Positions 48,283-49,911 of a stretch of DNA of 49,911 nucleotides are shown here, piece after piece. The DNA is taken from positions 1 through 49,911 of the forward strand of contig JAUZPI010000030.1 of NCBI GenBank assembly GCA_030706015.1, written 5' to 3'. The first letter of the stretch is position 1; each line of letters begins with the position of its first letter. This DNA comes from Bacillota bacterium (GTDB lineage Bacteria > Bacillota > Clostridia > Clostridiales > Clostridiaceae). The notes under the pieces were generated by a model. It did not search any database. It had not been told where the DNA came from and worked only from the letters and a program-made list of their open reading frames with translations. A program made the translations under genes and the position numbers.

Positions 48283-49911
48283 ATGAAAATAACAGAGTTA
48301 TTGAAGACAGATACTATTATCCTTGACCTCAAGGCAAAGACAAAGGCGGAAGTAATTGATGAACTCGTAAACAAACTAGACAAAGCAGGAAAACTAAATA
48401 ATAAAGACGAGTACAAAAAAGAGGTATTAAAAAGAGAAGAAGGATCTTCAACAGGTGTAGGTGATGGGATTGCAATCCCTCACGCTAAGACCTCAGCAGT
48501 TAAAACTTCTGCTTTAGCTTTTGGATACTCAAAAGCTGGAATTGATTATGATTCCCTAGATGGGCAACCAGCTCATATATTCTTTATGATTGCTGGCAAG
48601 GACAATGAAAACGATGAACATTTAGAAACCTTATCAAGATTGTCAGTAATGCTAATGGATGAAAGCTTCAGAAGTAAAATAGAAAAAGTAAAGAGTGAGC
48701 AAGAATTATTAAATATTATTGATGCTCAGGAAAAAGCTAATGCAGAGGAGGAGGAAGTTAGTATGGGTTCTTCAAACGGATTGGTTTTAGCAGTTACAGC
48801 TTGCCCTACAGGCATAGCGCATACTTATATGGCTGCAGATTCTCTTAAAAAGCAAGCTGAAAAAATGGGTGTAAGCATTAAAGTAGAAACGAATGGATCT
48901 ACAGGTGTAAAAAATAGATTAACTGATGAAGAAATAAGCAATGCTGCAGGTATAATTGTAGCTGCAGATAAACAGATTGAAATGGCAAGATTTGAAGGAA
49001 AGAAAGTAATTCAAGTTCCTGTAGTGCAGGCTATGAAGAAACCTGAAGAGTTAATTAATAAAGCATTAAATGGAGATGCACCAGTTTACCATCATACTGG
49101 ATCAAAAGATTCTCCTAGTAATACGGGAAAACAAAAAACAGGATTCTATAAACATCTTATGAATGGTGTTTCAAATATGCTTCCTTTTGTAGTAGGCGGA
49201 GGTATTTTAATAGCTATATCCTTCTTATTTGGTATAAAAGCCTTTGATCCAAAGGATCCAGCATTTAACCCAATAGCTAAGTTATTGATGGATATAGGCG
49301 GCGGAAGCGGAGCGTTCTCCTTATTCGTACCTGTACTTGCTGGATTTATTGCTATGAGTATAGCTGACAGGCCAGGTTTTGCACCGGGTATGGTAGGTGG
49401 CTTGATAGCATCAACTCAAGGCGCAAGTTTCCTAGGTGGATTGATTGCAGGTTTTTTAGCTGGTTATGTAGTATTAGGACTTAAAAAAGTATTTTCTGTG
49501 TTACCAGAATCCCTTGAAGGTATAAAACCTGTACTTATTTATCCTCTATTCGGTATATTTATTACTGGTGCGGTAATGTTACTATTTGTTGCAAGCCCTG
49601 TTAAAGCTATTAACACTGCACTAGGTGCTTGGTTAGGTTCTATGGGTACTGCAAATAAGGTTTTACTTGGATTAGTTTTAGGTGGAATGATGGCTGTTGA
49701 TATGGGTGGTCCAATCAATAAGGCTGCATATACTTTCGGGTTAGCAATGATTAGTGCTGGTAACTTCTACCCACATGCTGCAATTATGGCTGGTGGTATG
49801 GTTCCTCCTCTTGGAATTGCTATTGCAACTACTATATTTAAGAATAAGTTTACAAAAGAAGAAAGAGAAGCAGGTAAGACTTGTTATATAATGGGTCTAA
49901 GCTTTATAACA
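48283..49911 (+). CDS. fruA: Fructose-specific PTS transporter EIIABC, cut by the window edge
   Basis: 543 codons are present with no stop before the window ends. EIIA (about 1-145) has the phospho-His in GIAIPHAKTSAV near 67. EIIB (about 163-262) has the phospho-Cys in AVTACPTGIAHTYMAAD near 174. EIIC starts near 285 (GFYKHLMNGVSNMLPFVVGGG) and runs through several membrane helices, with GGPINKAAYTF. The domain order A-B-C is that of fructose transporters that import fructose as fructose 1-phosphate, the substrate of the upstream FruK. The ribosome binding site GGAGGG precedes ATG 48283. The last helices of EIIC lie outside the window. Confidence 0.95.
   Translation, partial: MKITELLKTDTIILDLKAKTKAEVIDELVNKLDKAGKLNNKDEYKKEVLKREEGSSTGVGDGIAIPHAKTSAVKTSALAFGYSKAGIDYDSLDGQPAHIFFMIAGKDNENDEHLETLSRLSVMLMDESFRSKIEKVKSEQELLNIIDAQEKANAEEEEVSMGSSNGLVLAVTACPTGIAHTYMAADSLKKQAEKMGVSIKVETNGSTGVKNRLTDEEISNAAGIIVAADKQIEMARFEGKKVIQVPVVQAMKKPEELINKALNGDAPVYHHTGSKDSPSNTGKQKTGFYKHLMNGVSNMLPFVVGGGILIAISFLFGIKAFDPKDPAFNPIAKLLMDIGGGSGAFSLFVPVLAGFIAMSIADRPGFAPGMVGGLIASTQGASFLGGLIAGFLAGYVVLGLKKVFSVLPESLEGIKPVLIYPLFGIFITGAVMLLFVASPVKAINTALGAWLGSMGTANKVLLGLVLGGMMAVDMGGPINKAAYTFGLAMISAGNFYPHAAIMAGGMVPPLGIAIATTIFKNKFTKEEREAGKTCYIMGLSFIT

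Overview
The window is about 50 kb of AT-rich DNA from a low-GC Gram-positive anaerobe, most likely a Clostridium or close relative. The evidence is strong AGGAGG ribosome binding sites with frequent TTG/GTG starts, a glycyl radical enzyme with its radical-SAM activase, a class III fructose-1,6-bisphosphatase, LtaS-type and CPBP membrane enzymes, and clostridial-type regulators. Nearly all of it reads as chromosomal housekeeping and accessory operons. The only recognisable mobile element is an IS607-type remnant at the left edge. I saw no tRNA, rRNA, CRISPR array or prophage.

Layout. (1) 1-6.6 kb: a broken response-regulator fragment, an IS607-type element whose tnpA is reduced to its helix-turn-helix but whose tnpB is intact, then a hybrid histidine kinase and a PAS-GGDEF-EAL protein that share a closely related PAS module. 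(2) 6.7-17.5 kb: a metal-resistance island with a two-component system, csoR-copA-copZ, a CadC-like repressor with a Zn/Cd/Pb-type P1B ATPase, an HMA-membrane-cupredoxin fusion protein and a small four-helix membrane protein. (3) 17.6-24.8 kb: a membrane diguanylate cyclase, then a fructose-6-phosphate-aldolase-like gene, an SDR, a glycyl radical enzyme with its activase and a DeoR-type repressor, which together look like one sugar or anhydrosugar-phosphate pathway. (4) 24.9-36.9 kb: a flavoprotein, ApbE, an LtaS-like phosphoglycerol transferase, a CPBP protease, a VanRS-like pair, a Suv3-like RNA helicase, a highly structured non-coding stretch, a YmaF-like His-rich protein and a large membrane-anchored beta-rich protein. 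(5) 37.1-46.9 kb: fbp, a SIMPL protein, pabA-pabB-pabC, a truncated subtilase, a second VanRS-like pair with a small membrane protein, and pyrE. (6) 47.2-49.9 kb: fruK and the start of the fructose PTS gene fruA, cut by the window edge.

How the genes work together. The most striking signal is regulatory. Four promoters in the metal island share one architecture: two TCTTCA repeats 11 bp apart (TCTTCA-N5-TCTTCA; one half-site reads TCTCCA), then exactly 11 bp, then a -10 hexamer. They precede the response regulator itself, csoR-copA, and both genes of the divergent pair at 15.0-17.5 kb. This looks like the binding site of the OmpR-family regulator encoded at 6761 and would define its regulon. 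A textbook CsoR-type palindrome lies downstream of the csoR promoter, so the copper exporter would be under two copper-linked controls. A second case is the set of CAATAA(T/C)AA repeats found both at the fsa promoter and just downstream of the glycyl radical enzyme promoter, as expected if the divergent DeoR protein controls both.
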